Shown here: positions 45,398 to 53,121 of the stretch, piece after piece
Position numbering within the stretch: position 1 is the stretch's first letter
Layout of the letters: each line of letters starts with the position of its first letter
NCBI RefSeq assembly: GCF_002894645.1
Contig: NZ_NCQY01000010.1
Location: 19,956-83,955, forward strand
Reading direction: 5' to 3'
DNA from: Salinibacter altiplanensis
GTDB taxonomy: Bacteria; Bacteroidota; Rhodothermia; Rhodothermales; Salinibacteraceae
DNA length: 64,000 bases
Translations under genes and position numbers: made by a program
Notes under the pieces: generated by a model
Seen by the model: the letters and a program-made list of their open reading frames with translations, nothing else
Told to the model about the DNA's origin: nothing
The model's database searches: none

Positions 45398-46489
45398 ATG
45401 CCAACTCGTCGTTCTCTCGCTGTTCCTCTTGTTCTCGCTATAATCGTCTCCGCGTGCGGGGGGGAGCCCTCTGCGCCGACCGCCGATGAGATGGAGCCCG
45501 TGACCGTGGCAACGGCTACCGCCCGGGCCACCGGCACGGCCCAGGCAGGCCAGTACAGCGGCACCATCCAGGGCACACGCCGCGTGCCCCTCGCCACCAA
45601 AATGATGGGGACCGTCACGCAGCTTGCGGTAGAGGAGGGTGACCGCGTGCGACAGGGCGAAACGCTTGCCCGCATCCGGAGCCAGAACGTGGAGGCCCAG
45701 CGCGCGCAGGTGCAAGCCCGCCTTCGCGAAGCCCGCGCCGCCCGCGACAACGCCGAGACGCAGTTCGATCGCATCAAGGCACTGCGCGAGACGGACAGCG
45801 CCACGGAGCAGGAGTTCGACAACGCGCAGACCGCCTACGAACGGGCCCAGGCGCAGGTCGAGGCCCTCGAGAGCCGCCTCGCGGAGACCGAGGACATGCT
45901 CACGTATGCCACCCTGAAGGCCCCCATCGACGGGTACGTGGTGGAGAAGCGGTCGGACGAGGGTGCCCTGGCCGCCCCAGGCCGGCCCCTCCTGGTCGTT
46001 GAGACGCTCGACGACCTGAAGGCCGTGGTGCAGGTGCCGGCGGAGGACATCAATCGGTTCGCCGTCGGCGACAGCGCGACCGTCACGGTCGGCGCGGCCG
46101 CCGACGTGCGCACACAGGGCGTGGTCACGCAGGTGAACCCGTCCGGCAACGTCGTGAGTCGCCAGTTTACCGTGCAGGTGCGCCTCCCGCGGGGGACCCC
46201 GAGCGAGGCCTCGGGCACCACTGCCATCAAGTCTGGCATGTACGCCGAAGTACTGCATCAGACCGGCACACGCTCGGCGCTGATGGTCCCCAGGAAGGCC
46301 CTTGTTGAGCGCGGCCAGTTGACGGGTCTCTACGCCATCAGCGACGGCACGGCCCGCCTCCGCTGGGTCCGCACCGGCACGATGCAGGGTCCCCGCGTGG
46401 AGGTACTCTCGGGCCTCCGCCCCGGCGAGAAATACGTCACCGACGCCACCCCTCGCATTGCGGACGGCCAGCCCGTGCGCACCGAGTAG
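45398..46489 (+). CDS. RND efflux periplasmic adaptor lipoprotein (system A)
   Basis: 363-residue membrane-fusion protein linking pump and outer-membrane channel. The signal (MPTRRSLAVPLVLAIIVSAC) ends in lipobox VSAC. Then come a split lipoyl/barrel-sandwich domain (TKMMGTVTQLAVEEGDRVRQG and later ATLKAPIDGYVVEK), an alpha-hairpin between (about 90-160), and a beta-barrel. The ATG at 45398 is preferred for its basic n-region; ATG 45368 is also in frame. It is 51 bases after the OMF gene and 54 before the pump gene. Confidence 0.92.
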   Translation: MPTRRSLAVPLVLAIIVSACGGEPSAPTADEMEPVTVATATARATGTAQAGQYSGTIQGTRRVPLATKMMGTVTQLAVEEGDRVRQGETLARIRSQNVEAQRAQVQARLREARAARDNAETQFDRIKALRETDSATEQEFDNAQTAYERAQAQVEALESRLAETEDMLTYATLKAPIDGYVVEKRSDEGALAAPGRPLLVVETLDDLKAVVQVPAEDINRFAVGDSATVTVGAAADVRTQGVVTQVNPSGNVVSRQFTVQVRLPRGTPSEASGTTAIKSGMYAEVLHQTGTRSALMVPRKALVERGQLTGLYAISDGTARLRWVRTGTMQGPRVEVLSGLRPGEKYVTDATPRIADGQPVRTE

Positions 46490-46543
46490 CCGTCCGCCTC
46501 CACCCTGCCCCACCGTTTTCCGCACAGCAGTCTTCTCGCTCTC

Positions 46544-49500
46544 ATGGCTACCGCCTCCGGCATCGCGGGCCGCATCGCCCGCGGCTTCATCAATAGCAAG
46601 CTCACCCCGCTGCTCATGGCCGCCTTCCTGGGCATCGGGCTCTACAGCGCGTGGATGACGCCGAAGGAAGAGGACCCGCAGATCGAGGTCCCCATGGCCG
46701 ACATCGCCGTGCGCTACCCGGGGGCCACACCGCAAGAGGTCAAGAGCCGCGTGGCCGCGCCCATCGAGCGCCTCGCCTCCAATATCCAGGGCGTCGAGTA
46801 CGTCTACTCCACCGCCCTCCCCGGCTGGGCGATGGTCTCGGTCCGCTACTACGTGGGCGAGAACCCGGAGCAGAGCATGGTGAAGCTCTACGAGGAGATT
46901 CTCAAACACATGGATCAGATGCCCGAGCGGGCCAGCCCGCCGCTCATCAAGACGCGGGCGGTGGACGACGTGCCGGTCCTCACGCTCACGCTCCACAGCG
47001 ACAGCACCGGCGACTACCGGCTGCGGCGCCTCGGGGCGGAGATGGCCTCGGACCTCAAGACGACCGACGGGGTGGCGGACGTCGAGGTGCACGGCGGGCG
47101 GCAGCGGCAGGTCCGCGTGACGCTCCAGCCCAGCCAGGTGGCCGCCTATCAGCTCGACCCGCCTTCCATCGCGAAGCAACTCCGGGCCGCCAACCAGCAG
47201 ACCGACGCGGGGACGTTTGAGCAGCGGGACACGTCGTACCTCGTGGAGACGGGCGGCTTTCTCACCTCGGCGGAGACGGTGCGCAACCTCGTCGTGGGGG
47301 TGCACCAGGGCAGCCCCGTCTACCTGAAGCAGGTGGCCACTGTAACCGACGGCCCGGCCGAGCCGGACACGTACGTCGCCTTTGGCCACGGCGCGGGCCA
47401 CCACGCCGAAGGCACGCCCCCCCCGGGCCTGCAGTCCGCCGTTACGGTCTCCGTCGCCAAGCGCAGCGGGCGCGACGCGATGACCATCGCCGAGCGCTCG
47501 CTCACGAAGCTGGAAAGCCTCGAGAAAACGCTGATTCCAGAGACGGTCTCCGTCACCACCACTCGCAACTACGGCCGGTCGGCCTCGGAGAAGGTAAGCG
47601 AACTGCTACTCCACCTGCTCGCGGCCATCCTCGCCGTGACGGTCGTCGTAAGCCTGGCCATGGGCTGGCGCGGCGGCCTGGTGGTCTTTCTGTCCGTGCC
47701 CATCAGCTTTGCGCTCACCCTCTTCGTCTACTACTTCTTCGGCTACACGCTGAACCGCATCACCCTCTTCGCCCTCATCTTCGTGACGGGGATCGTGGTA
47801 GACGACTCCATCATCGTGGCCGAAAACATCGAGCGCCACTTTCAGATGGGGCGGCTTCCCAAACTGCAGTCGGCCCTGGCGGCGGTGAACGAGGTGGGCA
47901 ACCCCACGATCCTGGCCACCCTCACGGTGATCGCCGCCGTCCTGCCGATGGCGTTCGTGTCCGGCCTCATGGGCCCGTACATGAGCCCGATGCCGATCGG
48001 CGCGGCGGTGGCCATGGGCTTCTCGCTGATCGTGGCGCTGGTGATCACCCCCTACCTGGCGTTCCGGCTCATCTCCTGGGGGGAGGATGAGGAAGACGGG
48101 GAGCAAGAGGAATACAGCCTCGAAGACACGCTCATCTACCGCGCCTACGCCGCCACCATCGAGCCCCTGCTCGACAGCGCCTGGAAGCGGTGGGCCTTCA
48201 TCGGCGGCACCACGCTGCTCCTGCTGGGATCGGTCTCCCTCTTCTACTTCCGGGCGGTGACGGTGAAAATGCTGCCGTTCGACGACAAGAACGAGTTCCA
48301 GGTGATTGTAAACATGCCAGAGGGCACCCCGCTGGAGCGCACGAACGCCACCCTGCGCGACCTCTCGGCGTACCTGATGGACCGGCCTGTGGTGACCGAC
48401 GTGCAGACGTACGCGGGCGACGCCGCTCCGGTCAACCTGAACGGGCTCGTGCGCCACTACGACCTGCGCTCGGCCCCGCACCAGGGGGACATTCAGGTCA
48501 ACCTGCGGGCCGCCCACCACCGCGACCGCCAGAGCCACGCCATTGCCAAGTCGATGCGCGACTCCCTCCAGGCGATTGGCGACGACCACAATGCCGTCGT
48601 GAAAATTGCCGAGGTACCCCCCGGGCCGCCGGTCCGCGCCACACTCGTCGCCGAAATCTACGGGCCGGATTTTGAGACGCAGCGCGCCCTGGCCGACAGC
48701 GTGCGGCGGGCCTTCGAGGCCACCGAGGGCGTGGTGGACGTCGACTGGCGCGTGGAGGCCGACCAGACCAAGTACACCTTCGAGGTGAACAAGGAGAAGG
48801 CCATGCGCGCCGGGGTGCCCACCGCCCGCATCACCAAAACCATGCGGATGGCGCTGGACGGGCAGGACGTGACAACCCTGCACCAGCCCGCCGAACGCTC
48901 GCCCGTGGGCGTCCACCTCCGGCTCGGGCAAGACCACCGGTCCAGCCTGGCGGACCTCAAAAACGTGCACGTGCAGTCCCAGGCCGGTGCCACCCTCCCC
49001 GTGGCCGACCTGGTCACAGTGAAGAAGGGCGTGCGCGACAAGCACATCGACCGCAAAAACCAGCAGCGCGTCATCTACGTGCTCGGCAACGTGGCCGGGG
49101 CCATCGAGAGCCCGGTGTACGGCATGCTCGACATGCAGGAGCGCCTTGATGCGATCGAGGCACCCGCGGGCTACTCCTTCAACCAGCTCTACACCGACCA
49201 GCCGGCCACTGGTACCGACTACGCGCTGAAGTGGGACGGCGAGTGGCGCATCACCTACAAGGTCTTCCGCGACCTCGGGATCGCCTTCGCCGCCGTACTG
49301 CTGATCATCTATATCCTCATCGTGGGGTGGTTTCAGGACCTGACGGTGCCTCTGGTGATGATGATCGCGATTCCGCTCTCGCTCATCGGCATCGTACTGG
49401 GGCACTGGCTCCTGGGGGCCTTCTTCACCGCCACCTCCATGATCGGCTTCATCGCCCTGGCGGGCATCATGGTGCGCAACGGGGTCTTACTGATCGATTT

Positions 49501-49777
49501 TGTGAACATCAGCCTCGAGGAAGGGGCCTCCCTGCGGCAGGCCGTCATCGAGGCAGGGGCCGTGCGGACACGTCCCATTCTGCTGACGGCCGGGACGGTG
49601 GTCATCGGGGCGACGGTCATCCTCTTCGATCCCATTTTTCAGGGGCTGGCCATCTCGCTGATCGGGGGCGCCATTGCCTCCACAGCGCTCACGCTTTTGA
49701 TCGTGCCGCTCGTCTACTACATGATTGAACGGCAGCTGGCCGATCCCTCGGTCATAGACACGTCCGACGACGCATAA
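46544..49777 (+). CDS. RND efflux permease (system A)
   Basis: 1077-residue proton-driven inner-membrane pump with the 12-helix RND plan and two large periplasmic loops. It starts with FINSKLTPLLMAAFLGIG and MTPKEEDPQIEVPMADI. The proton-relay helix 4 motif FVTGIVVDDSIIVAENIERH is intact with Asp-Asp, and the second half shows IGFIALAGIMVRNGVLLIDFVN and RTRPILLTAGTVV. Family resemblance is to the branch of RND pumps whose members carry TPKEEDPQI near the N-terminus. Substrate unknown. It probably ends the TetR-controlled operon together with the small genes that follow. Confidence 0.95.
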   Translation: MATASGIAGRIARGFINSKLTPLLMAAFLGIGLYSAWMTPKEEDPQIEVPMADIAVRYPGATPQEVKSRVAAPIERLASNIQGVEYVYSTALPGWAMVSVRYYVGENPEQSMVKLYEEILKHMDQMPERASPPLIKTRAVDDVPVLTLTLHSDSTGDYRLRRLGAEMASDLKTTDGVADVEVHGGRQRQVRVTLQPSQVAAYQLDPPSIAKQLRAANQQTDAGTFEQRDTSYLVETGGFLTSAETVRNLVVGVHQGSPVYLKQVATVTDGPAEPDTYVAFGHGAGHHAEGTPPPGLQSAVTVSVAKRSGRDAMTIAERSLTKLESLEKTLIPETVSVTTTRNYGRSASEKVSELLLHLLAAILAVTVVVSLAMGWRGGLVVFLSVPISFALTLFVYYFFGYTLNRITLFALIFVTGIVVDDSIIVAENIERHFQMGRLPKLQSALAAVNEVGNPTILATLTVIAAVLPMAFVSGLMGPYMSPMPIGAAVAMGFSLIVALVITPYLAFRLISWGEDEEDGEQEEYSLEDTLIYRAYAATIEPLLDSAWKRWAFIGGTTLLLLGSVSLFYFRAVTVKMLPFDDKNEFQVIVNMPEGTPLERTNATLRDLSAYLMDRPVVTDVQTYAGDAAPVNLNGLVRHYDLRSAPHQGDIQVNLRAAHHRDRQSHAIAKSMRDSLQAIGDDHNAVVKIAEVPPGPPVRATLVAEIYGPDFETQRALADSVRRAFEATEGVVDVDWRVEADQTKYTFEVNKEKAMRAGVPTARITKTMRMALDGQDVTTLHQPAERSPVGVHLRLGQDHRSSLADLKNVHVQSQAGATLPVADLVTVKKGVRDKHIDRKNQQRVIYVLGNVAGAIESPVYGMLDMQERLDAIEAPAGYSFNQLYTDQPATGTDYALKWDGEWRITYKVFRDLGIAFAAVLLIIYILIVGWFQDLTVPLVMMIAIPLSLIGIVLGHWLLGAFFTATSMIGFIALAGIMVRNGVLLIDFVNISLEEGASLRQAVIEAGAVRTRPILLTAGTVVIGATVILFDPIFQGLAISLIGGAIASTALTLLIVPLVYYMIERQLADPSVIDTSDDA

Positions 49778-49817
49778 GCACGCCGCATTCTCGTTTCCAA
49801 ACCGTCCTCATTACGCC

Positions 49818-50077
49818 ATGAAACTCGTCGCCATCATGAGCCTCGATGCCTACCGCGACGACATCCACGGCCTGCTCCGCGACCGAGAGATTGAGGTCTT
49901 CAGCGAGCTCGGCATCAAAGGCTACCATCAGTCATCGGCCGCCGGAGCCGCTCCTGCCTGGTTCGGGAGAGATGCCCCGCCGACCGCCTGGTCGAAACCA
50001 TCGCCGACTTCAACGAACGCCGCGAGGTGGAGCGCCCCGTCCGCGCCTTCCAGATGAGCGTAGACCGCACGGTATGA
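49818..50077 (+). pseudogene. PII-like (DUF3240-type) small protein, frameshifted
   Basis: The ATG at 49818 opens MKLVAIMSLDAYRDDIHGLL and FSELGIKGYHQSS, a pattern of small PII-like proteins that accompany RND and metal-efflux genes. The frame then goes off near 49970, while another frame reads DRLVETIADFNERREVERPV and ends RAFQMSVDRTV at 50077. Length 260 is 3n+2, so a one-base gain restores a normal protein of about 86 residues. Family proteins bind small ligands and modulate pumps. Real lesion or sequence error is undecided. Confidence 0.6.
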
Positions 50078-50123
50078 ACTCCCGGCGTCCCTCGTTTTCT
50101 CTTCAAGCCATTCCCATGTAGAC

Positions 50124-50378
50124 ATGGCCACGACTGCGAACCCACCCTCCCCAACCGACTCCCCGGACAAGCCCACGACGGGCATGTGCCGCGTCCCCTC
50201 CACGCAGGAAAAGCTCGTCCGTGTGCTGGCCGGGACCGTCTCGCTCACCGGCCTCGGCCTCGGCTTCTTCGTGAGCCCGTGGTGGTACCTGCTGACGGTC
50301 TTTGCCGGGCTCAACGTGATCCAGAGCGCCTTCACCGGCTTCTGCCCGCCGGAAATTGTGTACCGCTGGCTCAACTGA
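50124..50378 (+). CDS. DUF2892 (YgaP-like) membrane protein
   Basis: 84-residue protein with a polar N-terminal tail of about 27 residues, then two closely spaced hydrophobic helices (about 32-48, 52-68) separated by a short loop. The conserved C-terminal segment SAFTGFCPPEIVYRWL is typical of DUF2892. These proteins occur beside rhodanese, ArsR and permease genes. Function unknown. ATG at 50124. It follows the PII-like gene and precedes the arsR gene. Confidence 0.8.
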   Translation: MATTANPPSPTDSPDKPTTGMCRVPSTQEKLVRVLAGTVSLTGLGLGFFVSPWWYLLTVFAGLNVIQSAFTGFCPPEIVYRWLN

Positions 50379-50434
50379 GCCACCTTCGGACCGCGAGCCC
50401 ATCAAAGACGCGTGAAGCATCCGTTCCCGGGGAT

Positions 50435-50460
50435 CATATATTTATATGTGTCTATATACA
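50435..50460. promoter_or_regulatory. AT-rich operator/promoter upstream of arsR
   Basis: CATATATTTATATGTGTCTATATAC-like block, strikingly AT-rich in GC-rich surroundings, with alternating TATA half-sites (for example TATATGTGTCTATATA). It lies about 45 bases before the ArsR start. ArsR-family repressors commonly bind such AT-rich inverted repeats at their own promoters. Confidence 0.6.
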
Positions 50461-50503
50461 GGCTCAACGGATTAGCAATGACAAACGCTGCCGATTTACC
50501 GTC

Positions 50504-50875
50504 ATGGCCGAGTCGTCTTCGTCGTGCTCGTGCACAACCGCCCCCGAAGACCGCCTTCCCGACTCGACAATCGAAAGCCGGGCCGAGCAGCTCAAGGCCC
50601 TCGCGAGCCCCGTGCGACTGCAGATGGTTGACCTCATCTACTACGGGGGCGGCGAGGTCTGCGTCTGCGAGCTCCAGGAGAACTTCGACCTAAGCCAGCC
50701 GACGATTTCCCACCACCTGAAGGTACTCCGCGAGGCCGGGCTCATTCAGAGCCGACAGGAGGGGACCTTCGTGTACCACCGGGTCGACGCCTCGGCGTTC
50801 ACCGACCTATCCGCGTTGATGGACCGGCTGAGCACCATTCGAGAGTCTAACGAAGCCGCTCGGGCGGTGGCCTAG
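50504..50875 (+). CDS. arsR: ArsR/SmtB-family metalloregulator with CVC metal site
   Basis: 123-residue winged-helix repressor. The core (about 25-100) has ALASPVRLQMVDLIYY, then the alpha-3 segment GGEVCVCELQENFDLSQPTI, helix ISHHLKVLREAGLIQSRQEG and the wing TFVYHRVD. The CVC pair in EVCVCEL matches the As(III)/Sb(III)-sensing site of ArsR (ELCVCDL). The start is additionally rich in Cys (SCSC). It probably controls the module that follows (CxxC protein and permease) and its own promoter. ATG at 50504. Confidence 0.92.
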   Translation: MAESSSSCSCTTAPEDRLPDSTIESRAEQLKALASPVRLQMVDLIYYGGGEVCVCELQENFDLSQPTISHHLKVLREAGLIQSRQEGTFVYHRVDASAFTDLSALMDRLSTIRESNEAARAVA

Positions 50876-50957
50876 GCCATTCCCCGGAATTCCGATGCAC
50901 GCTGGTCTTTTTTTCCCGCATTACATAGACACTCTTCAATACAACCCGTTTCCAACC

Positions 50958-51191
50958 ATGGACATCAAAGTACTCGGCACCGGATGCTCGTCCTGTCAGA
51001 CCCTCGAACGGCGCGTCCGCGAGGCGGTCGAGCAGACCGGCAGCGACGCCTCCGTCGAGAAAATTGAAGACATGCAACAGATCATGCAGTACGACGTCAT
51101 GAGCATGCCCGCGCTCGTCGTGGACGACGAGGTGGAGGTCACTGGGCAAACCCCGTCGGTGAAGGAGCTCACCGACCTCCTGGGGGCCTAA
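50958..51191 (+). CDS. Thioredoxin-fold redox-active disulfide protein (TM0996 type)
   Basis: 77-residue small thioredoxin-fold protein. It begins MDIKVLGTGCSSCQTLERRV with the active-site CxxC at about residues 10-13, and the cis-Pro loop MSMPALVVDDEV follows. Such proteins are encoded beside ArsR and DUF318 permeases and may hand on thiol-bound metalloids or reduce them. ATG at 50958. A 76-base gap separates it from the permease gene. Confidence 0.87.
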   Translation: MDIKVLGTGCSSCQTLERRVREAVEQTGSDASVEKIEDMQQIMQYDVMSMPALVVDDEVEVTGQTPSVKELTDLLGA

Positions 51192-51267
51192 GGAGGACGG
51201 AAGCCTGAGGAGGCCAGAGTTGCTTCGTTTTTCCAAACCCTGATTTCCACACCCACCCCGACCGTTC

Positions 51268-52227
51268 ATGCTTGAGTCGTTTGCTGACTGGCTGATTTTC
51301 AGCCTCGCCGGACTGCCCGCTGGGGTCCAATGGGCGGACGCCGTGCACTTTTTCGTCTACGAGACGATGAAGATCGGCTTCCTCCTGATCGTCGTCACCC
51401 ATCTGATGGGCCTCATCAACGCCTACCTGCCGGTGGAACGCGTGCGGGAGTGGATTGCCTCCGGCCGGCTGCGGGGGAGCGAGCACCTCGTGGCCTCGGG
51501 CTTCGGGGCGGTGACGCCGTTCTGCTCTTGCTCCTCCATTCCGCTTTTCATTGGCTTCCTGCAGGGGGGCATTCCCCTGGGGGTGACCTTGTCGTTCCTC
51601 ATCACGTCGCCCCTGGTGAACGAGGTGGCCCTGGCGCTCTTCATCGGCCTTTTCGGATGGCAGGTGACGCTCGTGTACGCGGTGACCGGCATCCTGCTGG
51701 GAACCACGCTGGGGTGGGCGCTCGGGAAGCTTCGGCTCGGGCGCTACGTGGAGGACTGGGTCTGGGACATTGCCGAGGGACAGGCCGAGCAGGCCGACGG
51801 TGACCAGAAGTCCCTGTGGGAGCGGCTCCCGTCGGTGTCGAGCGAGGCGATGGGGATTGTGACCGACATCGCCCCGTACGTCCTCGCCGGCCTCGCCATT
51901 GGGGCCGGCATCCACGGCTACGTGCCCACCGGCTTCTTCGAGCAGTACTTGTCGGAGGGCAACCCGCTGGCCGTGCCGCTCTCGGTGGTTCTTGCGGTGC
52001 CGATGTACGCCAACGCGTCCGGCATCCTCCCGGTGGTGCAGGCCCTCGTGGCGAAGGGCGTGCCGCTGGGCACAGCCATCGCCTTCATGATGGCGGTGGT
52101 GGGCCTCTCGCTGCCGGAGGCGATGATGCTGAAGAAGGCGATGCAGACGCGCCTCCTGGCCACGTTCTTCGGCGCCGTCGGCGTCTCAATCATCGGTCTT
52201 GGCTACCTCTTCAACCTGGTGCTGTGA
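51268..52227 (+). CDS. DUF318-family permease (ArsP-like)
   Basis: 319-residue inner-membrane permease with about eight helices. The signature VTPFCSCSSIPLFIGFLQGG near residue 90 carries a Cys-rich motif proposed to touch trivalent metalloids in ArsP exporters, followed by SFLITSPLVNEVAL. A central cytoplasmic loop (about 170-195) is acidic. The neighbourhood (ArsR with CVC site, CxxC protein) points to arsenical or other thiophilic metalloid export. The precise substrate is inference. ATG at 51268. Confidence 0.85.
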   Translation: MLESFADWLIFSLAGLPAGVQWADAVHFFVYETMKIGFLLIVVTHLMGLINAYLPVERVREWIASGRLRGSEHLVASGFGAVTPFCSCSSIPLFIGFLQGGIPLGVTLSFLITSPLVNEVALALFIGLFGWQVTLVYAVTGILLGTTLGWALGKLRLGRYVEDWVWDIAEGQAEQADGDQKSLWERLPSVSSEAMGIVTDIAPYVLAGLAIGAGIHGYVPTGFFEQYLSEGNPLAVPLSVVLAVPMYANASGILPVVQALVAKGVPLGTAIAFMMAVVGLSLPEAMMLKKAMQTRLLATFFGAVGVSIIGLGYLFNLVL

Positions 52228-52314
52228 GCGCAGAAGACACAGAAGGACTTTCCCCCGACCATTGCACCGGCCCCGGGAGGGGCTTCCTAAACCCAACACG
52301 GATACCAAGCGACC

Positions 52315-53061
52315 ATGGTTGACATCAATGCGTGGACGGTGGTCCTGGCCGCCGGCATTACGGCCGTGGCCACCGGGCTGGGGGCCCTCCCGTTTCTGTT
52401 CGTCCGTGACTTCAGCGGCTGGTGGCTGGGTGTGTTCAACGCCGCGGCAGGTGGGCTCATGCTGGCGGCCAGCCATAGCCTCGTGGCGGAAGGGACGGCC
52501 CTCGGGGCCGGGCGCACCCTGGGCGGCATCCTGACTGGACTGGTCCTTATCCTCGTGGCCAACACGCTCATCAGTCGCGAGGAGGATCACGACGTGGCCG
52601 AGCTGGCCGGGGCCGACGCGCGCAAGGCCCTGCTCATTCTGGGCGTGATGACGGCCCACTCGTTTGCCGAAGGGGTAGGAGTCGGCGTCTCGTTCGGGGG
52701 GAGCGACGAGCTGGGCGTTTTCATCACCGCGGCGATCACCATTCACAACATCCCCGAAGGCCTCGCCATCAGCCTCGTGCTCGTGCCGCGCGGCACGCCC
52801 GTGTGGAAGGCCGCGGGCTGGAGCATCTTCACGAGCCTGCCCCAGCCGCTCATGGCCCTGCCCGCCTTCCTGTTTGTGCTCGTCTTCGAGCCGGTGTTGC
52901 CCGTTGGGCTGGGGCTGGCCGCCGGGGCCATGATCTGGATGGTATTTGCGGAGCTAATCCCCGACGCGCTGGAGGAGATCTCGGGCGCCACCGCCGGGGC
53001 GGCGGTGACCCTCGCCTTCGCGGCGCTCTTTGCCTTTCAGCACTTTGGGCTCCACATGTGA
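52315..53061 (+). CDS. ZIP-family metal transporter
   Basis: 248-residue membrane protein with eight predicted helices. The two ZIP metal-site motifs are visible: MTAHSFAEGVGVGVSFG (HSxxEG) and ITIHNIPEGLAISLVLVP (HNxPEG). The loop between helices 3 and 4 holds SREEDHDV, but no His-rich stretch. It moves divalent metals such as zinc into the cytoplasm. It is 87 bases after the permease gene and 60 before the RND pump of system B, so it may be part of either unit. Confidence 0.92.
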   Translation: MVDINAWTVVLAAGITAVATGLGALPFLFVRDFSGWWLGVFNAAAGGLMLAASHSLVAEGTALGAGRTLGGILTGLVLILVANTLISREEDHDVAELAGADARKALLILGVMTAHSFAEGVGVGVSFGGSDELGVFITAAITIHNIPEGLAISLVLVPRGTPVWKAAGWSIFTSLPQPLMALPAFLFVLVFEPVLPVGLGLAAGAMIWMVFAELIPDALEEISGATAGAAVTLAFAALFAFQHFGLHM

Positions 53062-53121
53062 CCCGCCGAACGGAGAGGCTCTCACACCCCATGCTTTCTT
53101 TCCTCGTACCTCCCGCTCTTC

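Noticed and set aside
45374..47404. 676-codon minus-strand frame opposite the system A adaptor and pump
   Set aside because: Antisense shadow of two well-recognised genes; no signal peptide or domain.
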